Positions 14,801 to 27,900 of a stretch of DNA of 64,000 nucleotides are shown piece after piece. The stretch lies in contig OY718807.1 of NCBI GenBank assembly GCA_963070105.1, forward strand, positions 5,870,983 to 5,934,982, in the 5' to 3' direction. Each line of letters starts with the position of its first letter. Position 1 is the stretch's first letter. The notes beneath the pieces are model-generated. The model made no database searches and had not been told where the DNA came from. It saw nothing but the letters and a program-made list of their open reading frames with translations. The translations under genes were made by a program, and so were the position numbers. The DNA is from Litomosoides sigmodontis. Taxonomy: Eukaryota; Nematoda; Chromadorea; Rhabditida; Onchocercidae.

Positions 14801-16639
14801 TCTTGACATTTTGCATAAGGTGCACCAATATGATTCATTCCTTCTAAGCAACGAAACACAACAACTGCTCCGAAATGAGTGTCATCGCCTTCGATATATC
14901 CATTATGTAATTGTGGTAACGGTGGACAACGAATTTCTGAAATGCTTTTCGTGAATCAGTTTAAAGTCTCATTAATATATTCATTGGTTTAGTTTTTTTC
15001 ACATGTTTATGAGAAATTAAAATACTTCCTCTCAACTTTCAGTTTCCATTGCTCAGTACTTTTGAAGCCACAACAAAGCAACTTATCTGACCTTCACAAG
15101 TAGGTTCATTACCAGCCCAAACACCTTCAGCAAGACATGTCCTTTGCACTTGACCGACAAGTCGGTAGCCTGTCTTGCATGAATAAGTTACACGAGACTG
15201 GTAAGTCAGTGAACTACCAAGTACTTTGCCGTGCAGTGGATCCGATGGTCTCTTACATTCCATTGCTGAAAAATTACACGTACGAAAAAAAATTAAATTG
15301 TTTGAAGTGGACGGTGTCATGCAGAGAGAAGCTAACTGTAAATTCAAAAAGATACGCTTGCAGCGAGGTAGTTGAGCACTCCACTGTCCACTACTCAAAC
15401 AACGAAGCTTTGACGATCCGATGAGTTGATAACCGGGAAGACATATTATTTCAACTGCATGCGGATAATAGTACAATTCACCTTTCCGAATCCCGTTCAC
15501 GATATTTCCAGGATCCGGACAGCTACGAGCTATATAGTATTTAGAAAACAGAATTACAAAATTATATTTAAAAAAAAACGATATAAAACATCGTTATTTG
15601 TCTGAACAAAATCTTGCAAAAAAATCCCTTATGTTATAAGAGAGGAATTATGATAGTTTAAAACGAATGAGAAGTGAGAAGATAACATGCACCTTGACAT
15701 CGTATGTCGGGACCAAACCACTGTGCTGCTTTTTCTCGGTTCAACAAACATTTTGCTATCGTTATGCCTTTATTGCTGTAACGATGGTAACCAGACACAC
15801 AGTTGTAGCGCACCTCGCTTTCTAGCTCATACTGACCGCTGTACGAATTACCGTCATGTTGTGCATAGGGTATTTCTGGTGGTGGACCGCACTTTTCTGC
15901 AATTTTGCTTGTTCTACAAATTTTCCAACTCGAAAATCGGTTATTTCTTGCACTCCTTCCACTCTAAATCGCTACCCTCTAATTTCATTTGCAAAGCTAC
16001 CAAAAAATCCATCATTATCTAATCGACGCTGCAAGTAAAAATCAAATTAATTAATTAACAAAGAGTCAATCTAATATAAAGTGACTTGTTGCTCACTTAA
16101 TAGTCTGCATTCAGGCCTACTACCACTCCATTCACGATTTGCTTGACAGCGTCGTTGTGATGGGCCAACTAAAACATATCCCTCATTGCAACCATATTCT
16201 GCATTTGATCCAAACAAAAAATCCCCGGGTGTTCTGATGAAACCGTTCGGTAGATCGACTAATGGATGACAAGTTGTTGCTGAATTTTCAATCTCTCAGA
16301 ACGCTTCTAACATTGCAAGATGAAGCATCAGATAAATCACAACGCAAAAATGTTACGATAAAATTTGATAACACCAAGGAATGAACGGAATGAAAAGTTG
16401 AAAGAGGTCAGTCGGGTATATTAACCTGGATTAACACACGACAGGCCACAAGGACCATCGCAAAGGCATTTCTTGTTGCTCCTCTTGCACTGCTCATCCC
16501 TTGCACAAGCTTTCTTGCAATAGTTTGGACGATTACTGGAAGCACTCACATCCGGGCAGATTGCTGTCGGAGTACAACAAATCAAACCTATCAATGGAAA
16601 CAATAAAAGTAATAGTAACGGTAATGGTACAGTAAACAT
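8838..16639 (-). CDS. lev-9: LEV-9-like secreted protein: WAP, 8 CCP, then long CCP/Ig-like tail
   Basis: Twenty-three exons join in phase, 1314 aa: 16426..16639, 16097..16279, 15693..15896, 15356..15529, 15092..15265, 14763..14936, 14336..14515, 14038..14220, 13711..13880, 13403..13565, 13036..13122, 12727..12924, 12433..12622, 12028..12329, 11573..11715, 11248..11350, 10764..10862, 10511..10648, 10059..10279, 9872..9965, 9585..9764, 9151..9327, 8838..9031. Residues 1-22 are a signal peptide ([15 protein letters not shown]); 27-70 a WAP four-disulfide domain ([18 protein letters not shown]). Eight CCP/sushi modules follow to about residue 570, mostly one per exon. WAP plus eight CCPs is the architecture of C. 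elegans LEV-9, a muscle-secreted scaffold that with LEV-10 clusters levamisole-sensitive acetylcholine receptors at neuromuscular junctions. A tetra-arginine (584-587) precedes a second half: several weaker CCP-like modules, an Ig-like unit (EDGGFFHC, exons 19-20), and three clear CCPs ending CMLFG. One long gene is favoured because all phases agree; an internal end giving a LEV-9-length isoform is possible. Confidence 0.87.
13461..13472 (-). other. Tetra-arginine, candidate furin-type cleavage site
   Basis: Encodes RRRR followed by SAE (residues 584-587), in the linker directly after CCP8 of the LEV-9-like protein. This fits the proprotein convertase consensus R-X-[KR]-R. C. elegans LEV-9 is reported to need C-terminal proteolytic processing for activity. 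Confidence 0.5.
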
Positions 16640-18570
16640 TGGAGAGTTGCCGAGAGGTCATGAAATAACTCCTGAAAAAGAAAGAAATGATTGTGTTATT
16701 AGGCGAACAATATCACACAGGTAACCGACGACGATAAGCGGAAGTGAAGAAAACGATGAGAAGGAATCGCGTGAAATACTGAGAAAATCCAAGTGAGATT
16801 AGATGATTGCTCAGAGAGCGGTAAATTCGATTCATTCGTTATGTGAAACTTATCGGAGAAATTGCTCACTTGTTGTTCGACATTTGCAATAAGTTCATCA
16901 AACGATTACGTAATTGTTGGGAGATTTGAAACAGAGCAACAAAAAGCTCTTATCGGTGAAGCTATCAATAATTCTGTCTTGTTTATAGGTAATGCAAGTA
17001 ATTTTGTGGGTAAGTTAAACAAATTTGACATAGAGCAAAAATAACAAGCTCTGAAAATCAGATTTAATTCATCGGAAGTTCCTACTTGGTATGCGAAGTT
17101 GTCAATTCCACTTCTCCTCATTTAAAACTTGAAGCGGTGCAGCAGGACAGAAGGAAAGTTGAGAACAGTTTCTTGAGAATGCTACTACAACAGCAAACTC
17201 TTCACCCGAATCATTGGTTTTCTAGCAAAGCGTACTTTCTACATTCACGCAGTACCAGATTTGCTACATTTAAAAAATTTTTTGTGATTCACAATGCTTC
17301 TACACTTACCACACAAATACCGTGAAAAGAATCTTAAATTTACGACCAATTGAAGAGATTTTGAAGTGAGTTGGGAAAGCGCAATTCCGACGAGTTACAA
17401 CTTTCCACTCGAGAAAGTGAAATCATTTCACGTTGTCGTTGTTGTCGTCAGCAACACGCAGATGAGGGAAAAAACTATTTAAACGCGCTCGTAGCAAAAA
17501 GTGAAAGCCAATTAATATAATTAGTGAAATTCAACCGATCATAGGTGTTCTGAGCGGAGAAAGAAGACAACGGGAATTGAGTGCAACAATAATCAGGAGA
17601 AGTGGTGGCCGAAGGAAGTGAGTAATAAACAGATAACAACATTGCTAAGCGAGAAGCTGCTATCGCAATGCATTTTCCGCCCTTCCAAATGCTAATCGAG
17701 CGCAGCTGTCAATATCGGTTGTATTTCGTGTAGCGCTGCTGTTCGCTGGCACTTCTCACAGTTTAATAATGAATGTAATTGAAGTTTGCCACGGCATATT
17801 ATAATTAACGAAATCATTTTTAGACATTTTATTTCAACAAGTGGCATAACATAGGAAAATATTTAGTTGGTCAATTGCTGAAAATTATATTACTACGTTG
17901 ACTTGATTAAAGTTCACGTAAATATGTTGTGGGAGGCAGGAATAAGCGTAGTCAGGGATTCAGGAACAAAAAAAGTTCGCTGTGTACGTCCTTCTTTTAG
18001 TCCATTTTTGCAAAAAAATATTGGTGCAAAATTGTTTGAGACAAAATTGATGAGGCACCACTAACTGTCAAACTTATCATCTTTTCGATCAGTAATCAAC
18101 AAGATAAAACTTCTAAAGTATGATTTTATTGATTTGCAATGGGATCTCTTTCTTTTTCCAGCTGTTATAATTTCTAACATTACACATCTTTTCCCTTCGA
18201 GAGGAAAGTTTTTCGTAATGTTTTAAACTGAAATTGAAAGGACATGTCTGGATGGATAAATCCTAAAGAGATATTAAGAAGCAAAAAGCATACATATTAG
18301 CACTATCGGTATTTCTGATATGTTGAAAATCTGTGCTTTCCAAACGGTTCCATTCATTTCTCAAATTTCACTTCTTACCTTTCCTTTTTTTTACGTTTTC
18401 ATTTCTGTGCGTTGTCCATTTTACCACGCTCCTCGAAATGGAATGGTTTCGCAACGAAATTTCTCTACTAGTCGTTTGAAATTTGCCTGGGTCATCGATC
18501 GGTGCTTGAGGTCGATGTTTAACGCCGTAATATTTACGACAATTGTCTCTTGTTATTAGTTTTTCTTTTG
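16640..18570. other. Divergent intergenic region, LEV-9-like (-) and glutaredoxin-like (+)
   Basis: Both neighbours are transcribed away from this 1.9-kb stretch, so it should hold both promoters. Short ORFs at 16862-17044 and 17086-17325 lack family resemblance or a splice context. A moderately GC-richer patch at about 17350-17720 could mark a promoter. No RNA gene was recognised. Confidence 0.5.
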
Positions 18571-18580
18571 GATTTTTCAG
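18561..18580 (+). promoter_or_regulatory. Probable spliced-leader acceptor of glutaredoxin-like gene
   Basis: A T-rich tract ending TTTTTCAG lies 7 nt before the ATG at 18588. No upstream coding exon is apparent, which favours trans-splicing. Confidence 0.55.
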
Positions 18581-18587
18581 TGGGTGA

Positions 18588-19275
18588 ATGCTCGCTGTAC
18601 GTTTTATCAATAGGAGTTACTGTACGAAGAAAGAGCTCCTTCAGCTTCACCTCCTCACCACCAACTGCTGTCCTCTTTGTGACCATTTCAAAGAAGAGCT
18701 GGACAGTTACATCTTTCGGCAAAGGGCACTTACTGATCTTCTTCAAGTGAAAACTATCAACATCAGCAATAACACAGATTTTGAGGTCTGTGAATGAAAC
18801 TCCTCTTATTCATCATTTCACATTCCCTCCCTCATCCTCACATCCACCTGTCCTCATCTCCCCTTGCCTTTTATTTGTGCCTATCAGCAGCCGATATGAA
18901 TGAGAATTAGATGCACCAAATGTTTGAGAATCGACTGCATATTTAGCTTAAGCAAGGTTATTTAGATACACTGAATTTACCGAGTTATAGGCGGACTGAT
19001 TAGCTATGCAGATCAAGTAAATCAAGTATTCAGATCATTGTTTGGCAGACGTGACCTTTACATCATGTTTATTCTATTCACTTCCCTTTCATATATTTTC
19101 CTGTATTAGTTTATGTGAAAAGCAACACAATTCCATATTTGATAGAATAAATTACTTGCAGAAGTACAAGTATGACGTTCCAGTGCTTCTTTTCAATAAT
19201 AAAGTCCTATTGAAGCATCGGTTTCACGGAGACGAATTCAAGAAAGCTCTTGTCGGTATATTGCGCAGTAAGTAA
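18588..19275 (+). CDS. Glutaredoxin-like protein (C5orf63 / yeast YDR286C family)
   Basis: Two exons, 18588..18785 and 19162..19275, in phase; 103 aa. The short N-terminal segment may be a mitochondrial leader (MLAVRFINRSYCTKK is basic and hydrophobic). The thioredoxin-fold active site is CPLC in LLTTNCCPLCDHFKEEL, followed by the strand INISNNTDFE and the conserved YKYDVPVLLFNNK, in which the cis-proline of VPV is kept. This pattern matches the DUF836/glutaredoxin-like family including human C5orf63; the physiological substrate is not known. The stop codon is only 3 nt upstream of the taspase start. A perfect donor-like GTAAGT occurs at 19268-19273 over the last codons, so an alternative 3' end by splicing cannot be ruled out. 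Confidence 0.85.
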
Positions 19276-19278
19276 CAG

Positions 19279-21530
19279 ATGTGCGCATTTGTTGCTGCAC
19301 ATGCTGGTGCTGGAACGCATCCGCATAAGACGGAAGATATTTGCCTAAAAGCAGTATGCAAATCGAATGGGGACATTGTTGAAGTGGTTAAAGTTTGTAT
19401 CCTTGCATTTATTCTGTTTCCAATTATTTTAGAAAGCTCTTTCTCGGTGAAATAATAATCAGTGTTAAAGAACATATGATTTATTGTTAGTTTTAGTAGT
19501 TTATGTGTGCATATTAGTTTTCAGGAACTTGAGAACGACTATAGGACTAATTGTGGCTTTGGCTCAAACCTGACATTTAATGGGTATGTGGAATGTGAAG
19601 CAGCTTTTACGTCTTCCAAAGGCAAGATTTGTATGAAATGTTGTTAGTTAATTTGAAAACTGAAGGCTTTAAATTAAAAAATTATCTTACTTGCCGGTCA
19701 GACTTTTCCGAAACTCCAAACGAAGATATTTTAGTTTTCCATTAAATACTATGTGTGCAGATTTCCGTAATTTTTCCTGTTCAGATCATGTATTCGGTGC
19801 CGTTGGAGTAGTGTCTCGACTGCGCAATCCTATTCAAGTTGCTGCAATGGTTGCAAGAGGTTAAATTAAATTTTCTTCTAAACAGTTTGCATTCAAGTGA
19901 AATACTGAAATATGAACGTTTTTATAAAATATATTATAGCCACTTATTCTTTACTTCTCAGCTGCATGTTTCAGTAGAGTTTTGCCAAGTTTTAAGAACC
20001 AACATTGCAGAACAGTTGTACGGTGACAAAAAATTTGTGCTACCTACTGTTTTGGTGGGTCGTGGTGCTGAAGACTGGGCTGAAAAACGTGGGATCGAAC
20101 TTTGTGAACCAACATCATTATTAACAAAGAGATCACAGCAACAATGGCGAGAGGCTCGAGAAATTGTGAAGGGCTGGGAAAAGGAGCCTATGGACACTGT
20201 AGGCGCTGTATCGGTAAATGTTCAGAATTCCTGTGATTTAAAGAGATGGAAAATTTCCAATTACAATTATACAGTTTGTGGGTCAATTATTTTCTTCAGT
20301 ATGAAAATGGAGATTGCAATGCGGCATGTTCAAGCGGTGGAATGATATTGAAAGCCGAAGGGCGATTAGGCCATACAGTTCAAATTGGTGGCGCTATTTG
20401 GGCTGATCGGAAGAATTCAAAAAGCGTTGCAATTTCATTGTCTGGCTGTGGTGAATACATCGGTCAAACACTGTTGGCAAAGACTCTTGCTGATACTTTA
20501 CTCAACTGGTGAACATTTTTTTTCAGCAGAAGTAGATTCCAGTCTACTGTTATCATTTGTAAATATGGGACTGTTCTCTGTTCCCTACATTAAATAGATA
20601 TTCTGCTACAACTGTTGAGTTTCACTCTGATATATTCAACACTTGTGTTAACTTAGGTTTTCTTTCTTTTTTTTTTCAAATTATCTCAGCTGTTTTTAGG
20701 AACTGTGAAGAAGATGTGATTTTGGATAAAATCAAGCATGTTTTCAACACTGCATTTCTAGATTCTCCTTATCTACATACTCGAAATAAAAGACACATTC
20801 TTGCTGGTGGTTTGGTGCTGTTTGTTGACAGAGGTAAGTAAATGATTTAAATATTACTGGGAAATGGGCTCAATTTGTCGTAGGTCTTTTACGATTGTTT
20901 GTAAAGTGTGAATTCCAATACTAGTAAAAGATTTTTACGTAGTCGAGTATAAGTGCGTTGATGTATATGAAGAGGGATTTACGAAAATGTGGCAGTTTTA
21001 ATCACGCTTGTAAAGTGCTTCAGGAATAATGTTAATGACGGGAAGTATTTTCTGATTATTCTTTAATATCACGTTGATTTTACTTCAGAATTTTGACTTC
21101 TCTTCGAAATCACATCTGTTACAGATGATGGGTGTAAAATGCTTAGATTGCTGAAACTTGCTTTTATTAGTCTGGTTCCTTTTAAATGTCCTTTTGCCGG
21201 TTAATGAAAAAGTTTATGCCAGCGTGTAAAACGTATGTAAAATCCTTGCACTCCTTTCCCGGTATGGTAAATCATGTAATGGGGCTTAAACTGATTTGAT
21301 TTCATTCAAATGAATGAGACACAGTTCAGCGGACGGTTAAGAAGGAAGACACTGCAAGTAATTTCATTTCAGAAAACGCATGTGCAGAACTTATTTCATT
21401 TCACAATACGGCGGAGTTGACTTTTGCGTTTTTTGGTAATGGAACTGGAATGAAGTACCGTTCTCGTTCGATTTCCGATGATTTCATTGCGCATTCTTTT
21501 TCCTTGAGAGATTACATTGATCTGTGCTGA
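19279..21530 (+). CDS. TASP1: Taspase-1 (threonine aspartase, Ntn hydrolase)
   Basis: Seven exons: 19279..19392, 19525..19630, 19785..19859, 19990..20213, 20300..20508, 20700..20833, 21373..21530; 339 aa. Taspase-1 is an asparaginase-type-2 family protease that cleaves itself before a threonine and then cuts nuclear regulators such as MLL and TFIIA after Asp. Seen here: N-terminal AAHAGAGTHPHK (family HAGAG), the oxyanion region NCGFGSNLTFNG...ECEAAF, FGAVGVVSRLRNPIQVA, and the autocleavage site MDTVGAVSV, with Thr about residue 168 as new N-terminal nucleophile, followed by AACSSGGM and SLSGCGEYIGQTLLAK. All key residues are intact, so it should be active. The ATG is preceded by CAG right after the upstream gene's stop, suggesting co-transcription. 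Confidence 0.93.
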
Positions 21531-21995
21531 TTTTTCGTTGGGTTTTACATTAATGCGAGATCGAAGTTATTTCGTCGAATTTTAAATTGTTGATACGGGA
21601 CTGAATTGGTGTGAAATTTTGTTATATTTATTGTCGAAACTAGTTGATTTGAAGTAAAATGTGCAGTTTCACGTTCATATATGTGTTATTCAACGATGTT
21701 TTGGTGCTTTGCACTTATCTGATAGTCTGGGAGATATCTGCTGATATCGGGAGTTCACGTGGTGTAGTTATGCAGCACTTAACAACTGAACCTTACGATA
21801 ATTAGTTTCATTTGAACATGTGACTGGAATCTACAATAATGGCTTGCGTAGTGAAAGGGATTACTGTTTATTTTCACTTTAGATTAATAAGGAGTGAAGC
21901 ATGATTATTTTACCAGACTATTTACGTGGTGCTTGCTTGGTGCTGCTTCTACCTACTTATTTTCCCAACTGGTCTGATTTAATCCTTTTGAGAAA
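21531..21995. other. Spacer between taspase-1 and condensin D2 genes
   Basis: 465 bp, AT-rich, same strand on both sides. No gene is seen. It is longer than the spacing of about 100 bp usual inside C. elegans operons, so whether the condensin gene belongs to the same operon is open. Confidence 0.5.
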
Positions 21996-24900
21996 ATGCT
22001 TGGCACGGGAAAAAGGTTTGTAATTCCTTCTAGAGATGACGACTTATTGGAGGAGGGCGACAACTTTTATACAATTAGCATACATCCTCAGCTGGACGAG
22101 ATCATTTCAAAAGTTTTCCGTAAGGCTTTTTTTTGCTTTTTTTCGGAGGTCTTTGTTTTGATCAAGATACCCAAGAGTTGATTGTTTCACAGAGAGAGAG
22201 AGTATGTGCAGCGTAGTTGAAGTGGATATTTTGGTTGTAATAAAGCAGAGAAGTTCAAAGAAACATTCGATTAATCTGAAGAAATTATTATTAAAAGATG
22301 AAACCAGCAGCAGTAAGAAACAGTAGTAACATTTCGTTATACCCACTCATTCTGTTCCTTCCTGTTGGTCATTTGTGACTGGTTTCAGAGTTTCATCATG
22401 ACGTAGAAGCTGGCAGATGGGGGCGAATCATCGATAGATTCGATCACTTATTTTTTACACTAAAGTAGGTCTCATTTACAATGTGAATAAAAAACAGTGA
22501 GCCTCTCACTCTACGCAAGTTAAACTGGGATATGAAGTCGTGAAGTTCTCAGATTAGCGGAATGGATTTGGTTTTAGCTATCCATTTCTCTTCATTCTTT
22601 ATTTCTTTCCGTGCTATTAATTTTCGTTAATTTATTATCCAATGTTATATCTTTTCACAAACTGTTTTCAGGCCGTTTTCCGAAGGTGAACCATGGCGCC
22701 TTCGTGCTCAGCTAATTTCGATTTTAAATAACGGTATATTTTAAATCCTCGGTCACAGACATCTTTTATTATTTAGTGAAATATTTTTTGAAACCTTAAT
22801 TGTTTTGCTTTTGATTTAGGCTTAAAGCTCACATTAGACAGCATTGAAGAATTGTTACCAATGCTTACAAGTGAGGCCGAAGCTGAGATAGCACAAGATC
22901 TATTTGCTGAAAGAGAAGTGCATGCAACGTCATTTTTAATGTACGTATATCTGTTGTGCCGACTTGCTGCTCTATTTGAAAAAGAATCGTCTAATCGGTC
23001 AGTTTGTATTTTGTTATATATGAGAACAGTCTTTATCCAGACTTAATCTTTCAGTGTCTTAGATTTTCACTTGCTATATTTCTTGCATTAAAGAGTTATT
23101 GTAGTTATCGTGTAACAGTCAGAATATTGCTGTAAATTTATTTCACGTTTCATTATCGTTCTTCAATTTTTTTTTCTGTTTTCTTGTTTAAATGGATTAA
23201 TTCACTGTGCAATTTAAGAGGTTTGAAGTTCAAGTATCACAAAATTTTCTTCATTTTTTGCAATTACTTTTAGGCAGTCAGAAACAACGAGCATTAAGAA
23301 AGGCCGTAAAGCAGTGCCAGATAAGGCAGATGATCAGTACATGATCCAATGGACAAGCAATCGAGGCAATACGTTGAAGTTGTTGCGTCGTGCATTTTCA
23401 ATGACTAGTATCGATGCGCAGGGCCGGAAGCGCAACACAGCTATTCGATTTCTGTGGCAGCCATCTATAGTGCCTCCGGAACTGTTGAAGTAATTACTAA
23501 ATTTTATTTTTACTTATTACAGTTGCTAATGTACTTTGAGCATGATGAAAACTGAATCGGTTGTAATGTAGTGTGTGTTAAAGTTCTTTGAAATTGATTA
23601 GTTATTTCAATGATATCCCAGAATTTACTTTTGAATTGCAGCAAGTGTTGTTGGATTTAAACTATTTCGTGCTTCCTCTTGAATTTTTAAGGGAAGGTTC
23701 TAGAATTTTTGCAAATTTTTAAGGATTTCAAAGGATCTGGCGTACAAATTTCTCGAAAACCCAGAACTCAGTAAAGTTAGCGGACGTGATTGGTTACAAG
23801 CAATATTTGGTTACCTCAAAGTCATTTGTATTGACTACAGCGAAGTTGCTAGTGAATATTTCCGTTTTTCTTCAGTCAGTGAAAATGATTCGTAAAGTTT
23901 GCTCCGCAAAATTTAAAATCAAGAGAAAATGTGTTATGTCACATAACTGATTTTATTAGCAAGCGAGGTGTTTCACTTTCGTAGTTTTTGGCAGATGCCT
24001 ACTGCCCAATAAAAGAAATCGCTTTTTATTCCAGAAGTTGGTGCTAAACTGGTAAACTTAATGAAACGGCTTGATTACTTATCGCTTTCCTCGTTAACAC
24101 AGTCACCATTTGTTGATGCAATTGAATCTGTTTCTTATTACGATGATATGGACACTCTTTTCCAGTCAATGCTTTCAGCACTTAGTAAGTTAAATGTGAA
24201 TTTATGAATGTTTTTCCTCGACAGCTGTATATCAAGGAATGCTTTAGTGCATACATTCTTTTTCGTTAAATACGATACGTGTATTTGTGGCAAGTCAAAC
24301 ATATTTTCTGAGTTTTTCAAGATAGTATGTTTGAGAACCAATATATTTCCTAATTGAAAGTTGGTACTGGTCATGATAATGTAATCACTCATTGAGCTAC
24401 CCTCTGAATTTTGATATGTTAAACGTTTATATCGTTCTTATGTTTTCAATTAAGGTCGCTTATCGAAAAGTGATTTTGCTCGTAATGATGTATCGGCTCG
24501 ACCATTCTCTTTATTTATTGTTTCACTAGCCGAGAAGAAGCCATATCTGTTGAATAAGCATATCGTTAATATCGCACCATTTTTATCAGATGATGTAACT
24601 CTCCTTATAATCGTATTTTTTAATATAGTTTTTAACAGTATTAAGTATCTCTTTTTTAAAGGATTCTCAAGTATTGGGCTATAAAACATTGTTGCATTTT
24701 TTTCAGCCAGCTACTCTTCGCTGTGCCGTTCTGACTGCCTTTGTAGAAATTGTTATGATTGTGTATAAAGGTAATTTACCAGAAGGTAATTTTCGAAGGT
24801 CACGTGATCGACTTCTCCTTCACTTACAGGTTTGACACTGCCTAAATATCTTCACTACATTGTAAAATAAAGATATAAAGTAAGATAGGAAGATTTTTTT

Positions 24901-27900
24901 TAATATTATCAATATTGATTCAAATTAATTGAAGGATCATACAGTTGATGTAAATGCAGTGGTACGTTCTCGCGCGTTACAACTGTGGACACGTTTAGCT
25001 CGCGCCTCACAAATACCGATAGTTTTTATAAGTGGTGGTCTCATTCGCGACGCCGGTGGACGTCTGATAGACAAATCGGTGTCAGTTCGGCGCAATGCTG
25101 CTACATTTTTAAGTGCCATTTTGGAATATAATCCATTTGGAGCTTCTGTAAGTTACAGTGTGCATGCTTTCAGCGAAAGAATTTGGCAACCATAGCCTCC
25201 ACTGTTGCACGAATATATGATACATTTTAACGGTTTTAGGGACAGTTAGAATTTGTTTTAAAAACAATGTCTGAAAGTTTTTTTTTGCTGAAATTGTTTT
25301 TATAGTTAAATGCTGATGATTTGGCGGATGCTATCAGCCGTCTTGAAGCACAACGATTTGAATTAAGAAATACTAATCCAGGTAAGAGAAATTAAAAACT
25401 TTCGAAACGAAAAGTTACTGTTTTTTACTGCTTTTTGCCCGCCAAAAAATTTTGAGAGAAAATAAGAGAAATTTTAGTTTCTCCACAAATTATTTACTAA
25501 ATTATGTCATGCTCAAGACACCCACGCCTCATTATACGCAATAAGCTTGTGGTAGTCTTCCATATTTAATTCATTGTTTTATCGTCTTACATAGTTAAAA
25601 TATGTAGGTCTTTTTTGGAATTATTCATTTTGCTTGCAGAGAAGGAAGGAATTAGGAAAGCCTGCGTTGAATGGGCATCTATGAAAGAAAATCTGATTCA
25701 GTGGATTACAAAAACAGTCAGACAACGATTAAGCAAACGAAATGTAGATGCTAGTGAAGAAGAAAGCGTGGACGCTGTTGATCAAAATGGAAATGAAGAT
25801 GCTGGTATTTTTTGCATTATGCTGGTTAAATAATGACCTAAATTATTTATTTTGAATATGATTTTTTAAATTACTCCTTACTATGTGAAAAGTTTTATAG
25901 GCGATACAGAGAACATTTATGCTGAGTTTAGTGGAACAAATAGCATCGGCACGACCGCTGTTGACGAGTGCATCATTGACGATGATGTTACGCTCGAAGA
26001 GTACGTGTTATTTTTATATTCATGAGTTAGAGATTTTCGTAGTTTACCATAGGATTCTTATCATGACAGTCCATTCTGCGTTACAAATACAGTTATATAA
26101 AGTAAGTGGATACAGTTATCTGTCACCTTTTTGCTTTTTTTAGACTGATAACTAAAATCGTTCATGCTCTTGAAAATCGTGGAACATACCGTGCGGCCAT
26201 TGAAGTACTTGTTCGAGCAGCACTTGATGGCAGATTTCCTACTGTTAACAGGCTTGTGTTTTTCTGTTTTTATTTGGTGCAAGATATGTTAGATCATAAT
26301 TATCGAAATCCCTGGCAAGCTGTGATAGCATGTGCACGATGAGTGGAAATCACAAATCACTAATTTTGTAGGAAATTTGTCTCGTTATGTGTTTACAAAT
26401 TATTTTATTCCATATAAATTTTAGGAATGGGTCAGCCGATGAAATTATTCGAGAATGTTATGAATCATTGCAGGTGTATTATTTTGGTATGCTTTTTAGA
26501 CACTATAATTTTCTTTTTGAATTAATTCCTAAATAACGGCGCTTACAGTAGCGGTTCTTTGCTACAATTTGTTGACTGAAATACCTCTTAGATGAACATA
26601 AAAAGATGCAATTAGCTGATGACGAAGAAATGTTGGAGTTGGAAGACCGTATTGGAGATTACCAAAAAACGATGGAAGAACTGGATAATAAAATCAAACT
26701 ACATGAAGTGAGTATGAACGATTTTTTTTACATTTTGATATGAAAGCAACGCGAAATAAGTGTGGTTAAAGCTGTGTTAATATTAACGGAGTTAAAGTTG
26801 CTGGCGAAAAGCAAATGGCATATTATTCATAATGATATCCTATTTTTAGAACGCTATAATGTTTTCACTGGAAATTGAAAATTGCGTGAAATTGGCGTTA
26901 CGATCGGTGATGTATGGACAAGCTAATGAATTGAATGAAATTATTCATTTTATTGTGGAAGCTAATAAGTTTGGAATTCGCGGTTCAGAAAAAGGTGTCC
27001 GCGAGTTGTTCAAGGTGGTTTGGAGGAGAGACAATGCGATTAAGGAAATTATCATAAACGCTGCTCGAGATTTGTTCATTTCTGCGAACAAGTCTGTTTC
27101 ATATTTCTTAATTGTATATACTATCTGCTTTAGAACGTGGGAATCCCCTCCTTCATTCGAAACCTACAATGCTTTCAGAAACATTTTTTATTCAGTTGTT
27201 GTGAATGAAATGCTCATTCAGAATTTATAACAAAACGAAACAGGAAACAAAGCAAAATCAAATTAAGAAATGTACATATGTATTGTGTCCTACGAGAAAA
27301 TCGTTTCATGAAGCCATTTGGATTGATAAATATAGATGGAACAAAAATTGCATAATAATCATGAATCTAACTAGTTACATTCAGTCATTCTTTCCAACTA
27401 CGTTTAGAAATCTTTTTATACAGAGATCGCGATGTGAGTGCACGGAGAAGTGCGGAAAACCTGATCAAAATAGTTCTTGGTGTCGGTGAAGAAGAAAGAG
27501 TATCCGTTGAGGAGGTGAGATTACTATGGAATAATAGGCCTTGTGTTGGACGCTTTGAAGAACTAGTTTTCATTACCGGACTTATTCAACTTTTTTCGAT
27601 TTTTAAATAATTGAAGTGATCGTACTGTTTGACCTAGGTGCTTTGCTTAATGGCTCGCGAAAACCGCTGGGATATTGATTTGCTTGACGTACTCTCCGCA
27701 GTAGTTTTTGAAACTCAAGGTGCATCTCGCATTGCAGCTTTGCGTCTCTTCTCTATTATATGCAGGTATTTAGTTCTGAAATGCTTTAGTTTGAACAGCT
27801 TAGTTACATCCTCTACATTTTATCAATCAGTGAATCGACACTGAACTTTTTAGGGCTAACAAAGAATTTATGCGAGAAAGATTGAATTTTTTTATTGAAC

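Noticed and set aside
22107..22346. Minus-strand frame antisense to condensin exon 1 and intron 1
   Set aside because: A shadow of the plus-strand gene; low-complexity Leu/Phe/Ser content from AT-rich intron.
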